From the NCBI RefSeq assembly GCF_018967845.1, contig NZ_JAHLZZ010000001.1, positions 1,860,001 to 1,924,000 of the forward strand: 64,000 bases of DNA. Direction: 5' to 3'. Of this stretch, positions 1-6,658 are shown in pieces. The translations under genes were made by a program, and so were the position numbers. How positions within the stretch are numbered: position 1 is the first letter of the stretch; each line of letters begins with the position of its first letter. The DNA comes from Hymenobacter siberiensis (GTDB taxonomy: Bacteria; Bacteroidota; Bacteroidia; Cytophagales; Hymenobacteraceae). The notes below the pieces were generated by a model. It did no database searches and was not told the origin of the DNA. It saw only the letters and a program-made list of their open reading frames with translations.

Positions 1-591
1 ATCACCTTCCTTATTGAGCTGGGCAGCGGCGGCCTCGTTCAGCTTGAGCTGCGCGGCGGTGGGCTGGTTTTTTTTCATGCGTGGAAAATCGAAGTGCGCC
101 AGCACCAGCTTATCCTTGGCATAGGCCATGAACTCGGGCTTGGCAAAAACTTCCTGCTCATACATAATGCAGGGCTTGCACCAGTCGGAGCCCGAAAAAA
201 CGGCCAGAATGGGCCGGTTGGTGGCCTTGGCTTGGGCCTGCGCCGCGCCGAGGTCGGAAATCCATTCGGCGGGCAGCCCAGCCGGAGCGGCCGGGGCCGC
301 CGTTACTACCTGCGGCGACGAGGCGACGGGCGAAACTGGTGCGGGAGCGGGCTGCTCGGGTGCATTCGCAGGCCTGGGCGCATACTGGGGCTCCATTGCA
401 ACCACAGGGGCCGAAGGGGCTACCACAGTGGTTTTGCTGACGGTAGTGCCGGAAGCATCCGAAATCTTGGTTTTAACCTTGCTCTTGTTGGTCTTAACAG
501 TGGTTTTCTGGGCTTGGGCCGGGGCCAGGCTAATGAGGGCCAGCCCGAGGGCAAAAGCCCGCACGGGACCAAAAGAATTGATGAGTGACAT
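1..591 (-). CDS. Secreted thioredoxin-fold protein, partial
   Basis: The gene reads leftward and runs off the left edge, so its C-terminus is missing (197 codons visible). The start at 591 gives MSLINSFGPVRAFALGLAL followed by APAQAQ, a typical signal peptide with a cleavage site near residue 27. A low-complexity Thr/Lys/Ala/Pro linker follows to about residue 115. The last part is a thioredoxin-like fold: FSGSDWCKPC carries the CxxC redox pair (W-C-K-P-C) and is followed by VFAKPEFMAYAK. Family knowledge: such proteins are periplasmic thiol-disulfide reductases of the DUF255/thioredoxin_7 type. Substrate unknown. A cytochrome-maturation thioredoxin is possible but nothing nearby supports it. 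Confidence 0.85.
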   Translation of the reverse strand, partial: MSLINSFGPVRAFALGLALISLAPAQAQKTTVKTNKSKVKTKISDASGTTVSKTTVVAPSAPVVAMEPQYAPRPANAPEQPAPAPVSPVASSPQVVTAAPAAPAGLPAEWISDLGAAQAQAKATNRPILAVFSGSDWCKPCIMYEQEVFAKPEFMAYAKDKLVLAHFDFPRMKKNQPTAAQLKLNEAAAAQLNKEGD

Positions 592-942
592 GAGGATATA
601 CACGTAGAAAGTGAGAGACTGTGAACAATGCCGTCCATGCTGCGTCGGGTTCTACGACGGGCGGGGCCGGAAGTTGAAGCGCGGAGCCGAGGCGGGTTCG
701 CTCGCTGCAGTATGCCAAAACTCCTGCCAGAAAATGAGTATGGCATGAAACGTCAGCCGCCGCCGCCGTTGGTGCTATAAAACCCAGGTTGGGAGTAGCC
801 GTGTAGCGGCGGCAGGTTTGTAGCAGACCGGATAATAAGCGGGCGAAAGCCGCGTAGCGGTGACAGCTTACCAGCGGGAACGCCACCGCTACGCGGCTAT
901 TTCCAACCTGGAGCATAAAAGCCCTTTGTGAAGGGAAGCACC
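592..942. other. Intergenic region with inverted repeat
   Basis: About 350 bases without a convincing gene. It holds the upstream region of the thioredoxin-fold gene and a 128-bp inverted repeat at 784-911, listed separately. The overlapping open frames here are short and Arg/Pro-rich and look like shadows of GC-rich DNA. Confidence 0.6.
784..911. repeat. Inverted repeat, MITE/REP-like
   Basis: The left arm (784-812) starts CCAGGTTGGGAGTAGCCG and the right arm (883-911) is its inverted copy, ending CTATTTCCAACCTGG. The arms are about 29 bp with four mismatches. A further partial copy of the inner motif (AGCCGCGTAGCGGTGAC) lies at about 849, giving a nested direct repeat. This is seen directly; a role as terminator or non-autonomous mobile element is inference. 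Confidence 0.6.
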
Positions 943-1356
943 TTAGTTCACCCGCCGCAGTTCCAGTACCTTTTTGTCAAGCGACAGAATTTCAAAAGTA
1001 TAGTCCGGCTGCTGGCCCTCGGTGAGGTGAATGCGCAGGCGGGTGTCGCCGTCGGCGGTCCAGGTACCGGGGCGGCCGATAAGGCCGTCGGTGGGCGCGA
1101 TATCGAACTGCTCAAACCGGCCGTAGGGCCTGATAGCGAAGCCCGTGCGGCCCCGCGTCGGTGGGAACTTGTGGGTATTGGGGCGGTACACCAGCGTATC
1201 GCCGTGGTTCTCTTCGTGCGCAGCCAGCCAGGTGCCTTCCAGCTGCTCAATAGAAGCGGGGGAGGAGGTAATAACGGCGGTTTTGGGGTGCTCGCAGGCG
1301 GCAGCCAGCAGGAGCGGGGCCAGCAGCAGCCGGGGCGAAAAAGGCGGTTTGGACAT
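943..1356 (-). CDS. Small putative lipoprotein
   Basis: A 137-residue protein starting MSKPPFSPRLLLAPLLLAAAC, that is, basic N-region, hydrophobic core and an Ala-Ala-Cys lipobox with Cys at about 21, so probably lipid-anchored. The mature part contains LEGTWLAAHEE and later LRIHLTEGQQPDYTFEI, reminiscent of small lipocalin-like or META-like barrels in Bacteroidota lipoproteins, but I cannot assign a family. It is transcribed divergently from the polX-like gene. The frame stays open far upstream only because of the opposite gene; this ATG fits the signal peptide. Function unknown. Confidence 0.75.
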   Translation of the reverse strand: MSKPPFSPRLLLAPLLLAAACEHPKTAVITSSPASIEQLEGTWLAAHEENHGDTLVYRPNTHKFPPTRGRTGFAIRPYGRFEQFDIAPTDGLIGRPGTWTADGDTRLRIHLTEGQQPDYTFEILSLDKKVLELRRVN

Positions 1357-1488
1357 GGCAATGGGGTGGGCTGAGCGGGCTGTTTCGCGCTCCCGGCCCG
1401 GTGGCCAAGGTACTGCCTGCGGGCCGGGCACTTCCGAGCCGAGCGGGTTGGTCGCCCGTTGCCGCGCCACGTAAGCCCCGGGATAAAC

Positions 1489-1496
1489 TACCTTCG
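1489..1496 (+). promoter_or_regulatory. Probable -7 element of the polX-like gene
   Basis: TACCTTCG is one base from the Bacteroidota -7 consensus TAnnTTTG and lies about 23 bases before the GTG at 1519. It argues against the in-frame TTG at 1459, which would be upstream of transcription. Confidence 0.45.
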
Positions 1497-1518
1497 TGCC
1501 TCCCAAAGCCCCTTCCCC

Positions 1519-3267
1519 GTGGATAACCGCGCCCTCACCCGTGCCTTCAAGCTGGCCGCCCAGCTCATGGAGCTGCACGACGAAAACCCGTTCAAAGTCC
1601 GCGCCATCGAAGGCACGGCCAGCGCCCTCGATGCCCTGAGCTTTCCGGTGGCGGAAGTGGAGCGCGCCGGCCTGCCCGACCGCACCGGCCTGAGCAAAAC
1701 CGCCGCCGCCAAAGTGGCCGAGCTGCTCGATACCGGCACCTTCTCCGACCTGCAGCGCCTGCTGGACGTGACGCCGCCTGGCGTGGTCGAAATGCTGGCC
1801 ATCAAAGGCATTGGTCCGAAAAAAATCCGCAGCCTGTGGCGTGAGTTGGGCCTCGAAACCATTGAGCAGCTGCGCGAGGCCGCCGAAACCGACCAGGTGA
1901 GTAAGCTCAAGGGCTTCGGTAAAAAGACCCAGGACAGCATTCTGGAGGCCTTGGAATTTGCGGGCCAGAGCAAGGGCAAGCTGCTCTACCCGCAGGCCGA
2001 AAAGCTGGGCAACGAGTTGGCCCAGCTGCTGCGCGATGGCCTGAAAACCGAGCAGGTGGCTGTGGCCGGCGAAATCCGCCGCCGCCTCGAAATCGTGGAA
2101 ACCGTGCGCCTGGTGGCCGCTACCGAAAAGCCGGCCGCCGCCCACGAGCTGCTGAGCACCACGGCCGGCCTCACATCCGACCCGCGCCGCTCGGGGCCGT
2201 TTGCTTGGCGCGGCACGGCCACCGAATCGGGCACGCCGGTAGAAGTGCTGCTGGTGAAGCCGGAGGATTTTACCACCGAAGTTTTCCTGAATTCTGCCGC
2301 CGAGGCGCATCTGAGCGAACAGCTCACCACCTCACTAGCTCACCACCTCACCCTGCGCCAGCTGGCGCGGCGCGAGAAATTCCAGCAGGAAGAAGCCTTA
2401 TACGAGCGCGCCGGCCTGCAATTCATCGTGCCCGAGCTGCGCGAAGGCCTGGGCGAAATTGCCCTGGCGGCCGATAAAAAACTGCCTCACCTACTCGAAG
2501 ACGGTGACCTGCGCGGCTCCCTGCACAACCACAGCACTTGGTCCGACGGCAACCACAGCATCCGTGAGATGGCCACCTGGTTGCGCGACCACGGCTACGA
2601 GTACCTGGGCCTCTGCGACCACAGCCAGGCCGCCCACTACGCCAACGGCCTGAGCGTGGAGCGCGTGCGCCAGCAGCATCAGGAAATCGACCAGCTGAAC
2701 GCCGAGCTGGCCCCGTTCCGCATCTTCAAAGGCATCGAAAGCGACATCCTCAGCGACGGCTCCCTCGACTACCCCAACGATGTGCTGGCCAGCTTCGATT
2801 TCATTGTGGCCTCGGTGCACTCGAACCTGAAAATGGATGAGGCCAAGGCGACCAACCGCCTGCTGCGCGCCATCGAAAATCCTTATACGACCATGCTGGG
2901 CCACCCCACCGGCCGCCTGCTGCTGCGCCGCCAGGGCTACCCCATCAACTACAAAGCCGTTATCGATGCCTGCGCCCAGCACAATGTCATCATCGAAATC
3001 AACGCCAACCCCTGGCGGCTCGACCTCGACTGGCGTTGGGTACGCTACGCCCTCGACCAGGGCGTGCAGCTCAGCATCAACCCCGATGCCCATCACACCA
3101 ACGGCTACGAGGACATGCGCTACGGTGTGCTGATGGGCCGCAAAGGCCATCTGACGAAGGAGATGACGTTCAACGCGAAATCAGTGGAAGAGGCAGCGGC
3201 TTATTTCGAAGCCCGCAAAGCCAGCATCACGCCGCCGCTGGAGTATAAGAAGTCGTTGTTTGAGTAG
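1519..3267 (+). CDS. polX: PolX-family protein with PHP domain and degenerate polymerase site
   Basis: The GTG start at 1519 gives 582 residues, close to bacterial PolX (about 570). Helix-hairpin-helix motifs sit at about 95-103 (IKGIGPKKI) and 130-138 (LKGFGKKTQ). The Pol beta-like palm follows: the expected GS...DxD motif reads AGEIRRRLEIVETVRLVAAT (183-202), with Ser replaced by Glu and both metal-binding Asp positions replaced by Thr and Arg. The C-terminal PHP domain is complete in its metal motifs: LHNHSTWSDG (335-344), LCDHS, GIESDI, VASVHS, LGHPTGR and INPDAH. From family knowledge the PHP domain of PolX gives Mn-dependent 3'-5' exonuclease and phosphatase activity in DNA repair. I infer that nuclease activity remains and DNA synthesis is lost. 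Confidence 0.9.
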   Translation: MDNRALTRAFKLAAQLMELHDENPFKVRAIEGTASALDALSFPVAEVERAGLPDRTGLSKTAAAKVAELLDTGTFSDLQRLLDVTPPGVVEMLAIKGIGPKKIRSLWRELGLETIEQLREAAETDQVSKLKGFGKKTQDSILEALEFAGQSKGKLLYPQAEKLGNELAQLLRDGLKTEQVAVAGEIRRRLEIVETVRLVAATEKPAAAHELLSTTAGLTSDPRRSGPFAWRGTATESGTPVEVLLVKPEDFTTEVFLNSAAEAHLSEQLTTSLAHHLTLRQLARREKFQQEEALYERAGLQFIVPELREGLGEIALAADKKLPHLLEDGDLRGSLHNHSTWSDGNHSIREMATWLRDHGYEYLGLCDHSQAAHYANGLSVERVRQQHQEIDQLNAELAPFRIFKGIESDILSDGSLDYPNDVLASFDFIVASVHSNLKMDEAKATNRLLRAIENPYTTMLGHPTGRLLLRRQGYPINYKAVIDACAQHNVIIEINANPWRLDLDWRWVRYALDQGVQLSINPDAHHTNGYEDMRYGVLMGRKGHLTKEMTFNAKSVEEAAAYFEARKASITPPLEYKKSLFE

Positions 3268-3275
3268 AACGAAAC

Positions 3276-3449
3276 TCCCCTCCTTTTTTAAGGAGGGGAT
3301 ATTTTTACGAAGTGAAAATTGGGGTGGTGAGTCGTTGAACGATACCCGAACGATACCCGCCCAACTTGCTTCAGCGCATCGTTCAACGACTCACCACCCC
3401 CGTTCGCGCCTCTTCGGCGCTCACTTCCCCTCCTTAAAAAAGGAGGGGA
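3276..3449. repeat. 174-bp inverted repeat with palindromic ends
   Basis: The element begins and ends with a short palindrome (CCCCTCCTTTTTTAAGGAGGGG type). Inside is a second pair of arms, GGGGTGGTGAGTCGTTGAAC and its inverse, around a direct repeat ACGATACCCG. It sits just after the polX-like stop and before the glycosyltransferase start. The structure is that of a MITE-like repeat; a terminator role is possible because each end can form a hairpin. Confidence 0.65.
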
Positions 3450-3472
3450 AGTGAGCGTTCTGCCTTGCCTCA

Positions 3473-4486
3473 ATGAAAATCCTCGTTCTCCGTTTCTCTT
3501 CCATCGGCGACATCGTGCTCACCACGCCGGTGGTGCGGGCGCTGGCCCAGCAGGTGCCGGGTGCGGAGGTGCACTTCGCCACCAAGCCCGGCTACCGCAG
3601 CCTGCTGGAACCCAATCCCTACATCGCCAAAGTGCACTGCCTCACCGGTAGCCTGGGCGAGCTGGTGGAGGCGCTGAAAGCCGAGCGGTTCGACTACATC
3701 GTAGACCTGCACAACAACCTGCGCACCCGCCTCATCAAGCTACGGCTGGGCGTAAAATCCAGCAGTTTCGACAAGCTGAACTGGCAAAAGTGGCTGCTGG
3801 TCAATTTCAAGATTGATAAGCTGCCGCGCGTGCACATCGTGCAGCGCTACCTGGCCGCCGCCGCCCCGCTGGGCGTGCACGACGATGGTAAGGGCCTCGA
3901 TTACTTCATCCCCACCGGTCAGGAAGTGGCCCTGGCCACGTTGCCCGCCGGCTTTGCCACTGGCTACGTGGCCGTAGCTATCGGGGCGCAGCACGCCACT
4001 AAGCGCCTGCCTTTAGGCAAGCTGATTGAACTGTGCGAACGTCTGGCCCCACGGCCCATTGTGCTGCTCGGCGGCCCAGAAGATGCTCCCGAGGCTGAAT
4101 CAGTGATAAGCGCTATCCGCTTTTTGAGCGAAAAATCTCACAGTAATAAAGTTGTGCAATCTTCAATTCACAACGGTTGCGGGCGCTACTCGCTGCACCA
4201 GTCGGCCTCGCTGCTGCGGCAGGCCGATTTTGTGGTAAGCCACGATACCGGCCTGATGCACATCGCGGCCGCCTTCGGCAAAGAGATTTTCAGCGTGTGG
4301 GGCAATACCGTGCCCGCCTTCGGCATGTACCCGTACCGCACCGAATTTAAGGTGCTGGAAGTAGAGGGCCTGAGCTGCCGTCCTTGCTCCAAAATCGGCT
4401 TTGCCAAGTGCCCGCAAGGCCATTTCAAGTGCATGCGCGAGCAGACCCTGAACCTGGAATTGCCGCCATTGCGCGATGGGCGCTAA
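3473..4486 (+). CDS. Glycosyltransferase family 9 (heptosyltransferase-like)
   Basis: A 337-residue protein starting MKILVLRFSSIGDIVLTTPV, the hallmark N-terminus of ADP-heptose:LPS heptosyltransferases (GT9, GT-B fold). The C-terminal domain has the donor-site motif SHDTGLMHIAAAFGK, then SVWGNTVPAFGMYPY. Cytoplasmic face of the inner membrane, adding a sugar to lipopolysaccharide core; the exact sugar in this lineage is not certain. A stretch of about 20 residues near 212-232 (RFLSEKSHSNKVVQSSIH) is encoded by unusually AT-rich DNA and looks inserted between the nucleotide-binding strand and the SLHQSASLLRQADF segment. The gene stands alone on the plus strand. Confidence 0.9.
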   Translation: MKILVLRFSSIGDIVLTTPVVRALAQQVPGAEVHFATKPGYRSLLEPNPYIAKVHCLTGSLGELVEALKAERFDYIVDLHNNLRTRLIKLRLGVKSSSFDKLNWQKWLLVNFKIDKLPRVHIVQRYLAAAAPLGVHDDGKGLDYFIPTGQEVALATLPAGFATGYVAVAIGAQHATKRLPLGKLIELCERLAPRPIVLLGGPEDAPEAESVISAIRFLSEKSHSNKVVQSSIHNGCGRYSLHQSASLLRQADFVVSHDTGLMHIAAAFGKEIFSVWGNTVPAFGMYPYRTEFKVLEVEGLSCRPCSKIGFAKCPQGHFKCMREQTLNLELPPLRDGR

Positions 4487-4516
4487 CTTGATACACCAAC
4501 ACCAACCCCCGTCGCC

Positions 4517-4789
4517 ATGTCCGAAACCGAACCCTGCCAGCACCTTACCGCCGTCATCAAGCTCAAAACCGCCCCCGAGTACGCCTGTCCCGAGTGCGTA
4601 GCCCTCGGCGATACCTGGGTGCACCTGCGCGTATGCCAGCAGTGCGGCCACGTCGGCTGCTGCGACTCTTCCAGGAATAAGCATGCTACCAGGCACTTCC
4701 AAGCCAGTCAGCACCCGGTGGTATCATCGGCCGAGCCGGGCGAGCAGTGGCTCTGGTGCTACGTGGATGAGGAAATGGCGGAGTATTAG
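4517..4789 (+). CDS. UBP-type zinc finger protein
   Basis: A 90-residue protein with Cys/His pairs at CQHL, YACPEC, VCQQCGHVGCCDSS, HATRHF and HPVV, the spacing of a UBP-type (ubiquitin carboxyl-terminal hydrolase-like) zinc finger. It is the entire protein, as in the stand-alone bacterial members. In eukaryotes the domain binds the ubiquitin C-terminus; the bacterial role is unknown. It starts 30 bases after the glycosyltransferase and may be cotranscribed. It ends at a large inverted repeat shared with the convergent serS. Confidence 0.85.
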   Translation: MSETEPCQHLTAVIKLKTAPEYACPECVALGDTWVHLRVCQQCGHVGCCDSSRNKHATRHFQASQHPVVSSAEPGEQWLWCYVDEEMAEY

Positions 4790-4940
4790 GTCTGAACCGC
4801 AGATTCGTCGGATTTAGCGGATTAATCGGATTTTGTGGTCGACAACTAGATTCATCAAACAAGAAAGGCAAAGAGGGACGAGGCTAATCGGCCACAAAAT
4901 CCGATTAATCCGTTAAATCCGACGAATCCGCGGTTCAGAC
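4790..4940. repeat. Long inverted repeat between convergent genes
   Basis: Arms at 4790-4838 and 4892-4940 are 49 bp with two mismatches. The motif (GATTCGTCGGATTTA, GGATTAATCGGATTTTG) recurs as a single arm near 63320-63357. The right arm includes the serS stop codon at 4935-4937. A bidirectional terminator is plausible; membership of a dispersed repeat family is supported by the second copy. Confidence 0.7.
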
Positions 4941-6206
4941 AATCATCCCAAACCCGCAGTAGCTGTGCAGCACTGCCGGCAGCTTGATGCCCTCCGCTGT
5001 CTGGTTGTTCTCCAGCAGCGCGGCCACGATGCGGGGCAGCGCCAGCGCCGAACCGTTGAGCGTGTGCAGCAGCTGAGTTTTGCCGTCCACCTTGTAGCGG
5101 CACTTGAGGCGGTTGGCCTGGTAAGTCTCAAAATTCGAGGCCGAGCTTACTTCGAGCCAGCGGCCCTGGGCGGCGCTCCACACCTCCAAGTCAAACGTCA
5201 GGGCGCTGGTGAAGCCCATGTCGCCGCCGCAGAGGCGCAGCACGCGGTAGGGCAGCTCCAGCTTTTGCAGCAGCCCTTCGATGTGAGCCACCATGGTGTC
5301 GAGGGCGGCATAGCTGTGCTCCGGCTCCGTGATTTGCACGATTTCTACCTTGTCGAACTGGTGCAGGCGGTTGAGGCCGCGCACATCGGCTCCCCACGAG
5401 CCGGCCTCGCGGCGGAAGCAGGGCGTGTGGCCGGCAATGCGCACGGGCAGCTTCTCAACGGGAATAATCTCGTCGCGGTAAATATTCGTCAGCGGCACCT
5501 CGGCCGTGGGAATGAGGTAGAGGTCGTCCTTGGCGTCGTGGTACATCTGGCCCTCCTTATCGGGGAGCTGGCCGGTGCCGTAGCCGCTGGCCTCGTTCAC
5601 CAGAATGGGCGGCTGCATCTCGGTGTAGCCGGCGGCCCGGGCCTCATCCAGGAAAAAGTTGATGAGGGCGCGCTGCAAACGGGCGCCCTGGCCCTTGTAC
5701 ACGGGGAAGCCCGCGCCGGTGATTTTCACCCCCAGCTCGAAGTCGATGATGTCGTACTTCTTAATCAAATCCCAGTGCGGCACGGCATCGGAGCCGAGTT
5801 CGGGCTTGCTGCCGTGCTCGCGCACAATTTCGTTGTTGGCGGCGGCGCGGCCTTCGGGCACGCTGGCGTGGGGCAGGTTTGGCAGCTTATACAGGAGCTG
5901 CTGCTGCTCTCTCTCCACTTGAGCCAGCTCGGCGGCAGCGCTCTGCGTGTGCTGCTTCAGCTCGGCGGTGCGGGCCTTGAGGGTTTCGGCCCCGGCTTTG
6001 TCGCCGGACTTCATGAGGCCGCCGATTTGGCGGGCCAGCTCGTTGGCTTCGGCCTGGGCCGAGTCGTGGCTGGTCTGGAGCTGGCGGCGGCGCTGGTCGA
6101 GGTCGAGGATGGCGGCCACATCGGCGGGGCCGGTGGCGTAGCGTTTTTTGGCGAGGCCGGCCAGCACATGGTCGGTCTGGTCGCGGAGAACGGAAAGTTG
6201 CAGCAT
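4935..6206 (-). CDS. serS: Seryl-tRNA synthetase
   Basis: A 423-residue class II aminoacyl-tRNA synthetase. The N-terminal half (about 1-105) is the long antiparallel coiled coil that grips the variable arm of tRNA-Ser (LDQRRRQLQTSHDSAQAE to QVEREQQQLLYKLPNLPH). The catalytic domain shows motif 1 near GARLQRALINFFLD, motif 2 at TPCFRREAGSWGADVRGLNR and motif 3 near NGSALALPRIVAALLEN. Full length for the family. It charges tRNA-Ser, and tRNA-Sec where present, in the cytoplasm. The start MLQLSVLRDQ matches the family. Confidence 0.97.
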   Translation of the reverse strand: MLQLSVLRDQTDHVLAGLAKKRYATGPADVAAILDLDQRRRQLQTSHDSAQAEANELARQIGGLMKSGDKAGAETLKARTAELKQHTQSAAAELAQVEREQQQLLYKLPNLPHASVPEGRAAANNEIVREHGSKPELGSDAVPHWDLIKKYDIIDFELGVKITGAGFPVYKGQGARLQRALINFFLDEARAAGYTEMQPPILVNEASGYGTGQLPDKEGQMYHDAKDDLYLIPTAEVPLTNIYRDEIIPVEKLPVRIAGHTPCFRREAGSWGADVRGLNRLHQFDKVEIVQITEPEHSYAALDTMVAHIEGLLQKLELPYRVLRLCGGDMGFTSALTFDLEVWSAAQGRWLEVSSASNFETYQANRLKCRYKVDGKTQLLHTLNGSALALPRIVAALLENNQTAEGIKLPAVLHSYCGFGMIV

Positions 6207-6658
6207 GAGGCAGGTTGGGGTAAGCCGGGCAAAGGTCGTAAGTAAAAACCGACCTCACCACCGCCTTGGCTGCGAAAGCTTTGGCACGACGCGCAACTTA
6301 TTTTGCCCCATCCCGCGTTCAAACACTATTCGGAAGGCATCCGATTTGGCAGTTTGTCCGTAATGCGCTAACATTGCGGGAGCAACCGGCCGTCCTGGTC
6401 GGGCCCGCAGGCCACAGTGCCCGTCGTTGGTCCGTCTGTTTGCTGAATTTCCAGCGGCCCATTCTGCACCTCATTTTCCTGCGTATTCATCTCGCGCCGT
6501 GCGTTGCTCACTAGTAGCTTGTTCGGACCCCCGCGAATTAATATATTTCCAGCGGCCCCGCCGCCGTGTCGTAGCTGGCTTTTTGCGCCCCCAGTGGGCC
6601 ATAGCGGGCAGCCAGCCCCCCGCGCTTTACAGCCAGATGTTCCCCCCTTATTTCCATT
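6207..6658. other. Intergenic region between serS and rho
   Basis: About 450 bases between divergent genes. Besides the promoter regions for serS and rho, it contains one small open frame on the minus strand (6368-6490), listed separately. Long untranslated leaders before rho occur in other bacteria and relate to Rho autoregulation; nothing specific can be read here. Confidence 0.5.
6368..6490 (-). CDS. Possible 40-residue small protein
   Basis: Starts MNTQENEVQNGPLEIQQTDG and ends GRLLPQC. It is polar, with a Gly/Pro-rich tail and two Cys (TVACGPDQDGR, LPQC). Codon use resembles neighbouring genes more than a random GC-rich frame, which usually gives Arg/Pro/Ala runs. No family recognised and no clear promoter. 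It could be a chance frame in the serS-rho gap. Confidence 0.3.
   Translation of the reverse strand: MNTQENEVQNGPLEIQQTDGPTTGTVACGPDQDGRLLPQC

Noticed and set aside
1459..1518. TTG at 1459 as start of the PolX protein
   Set aside because: It lies upstream of the -7 box at 1489-1496, and the added residues do not match PolX N-termini.
4965..6245. Long plus-strand open frame opposite serS (426 codons)
   Set aside because: It is a shadow of the GC-rich codon pattern of serS; its composition (Gly/Ala/Leu/His-rich) fits no protein and the serS motifs are complete.
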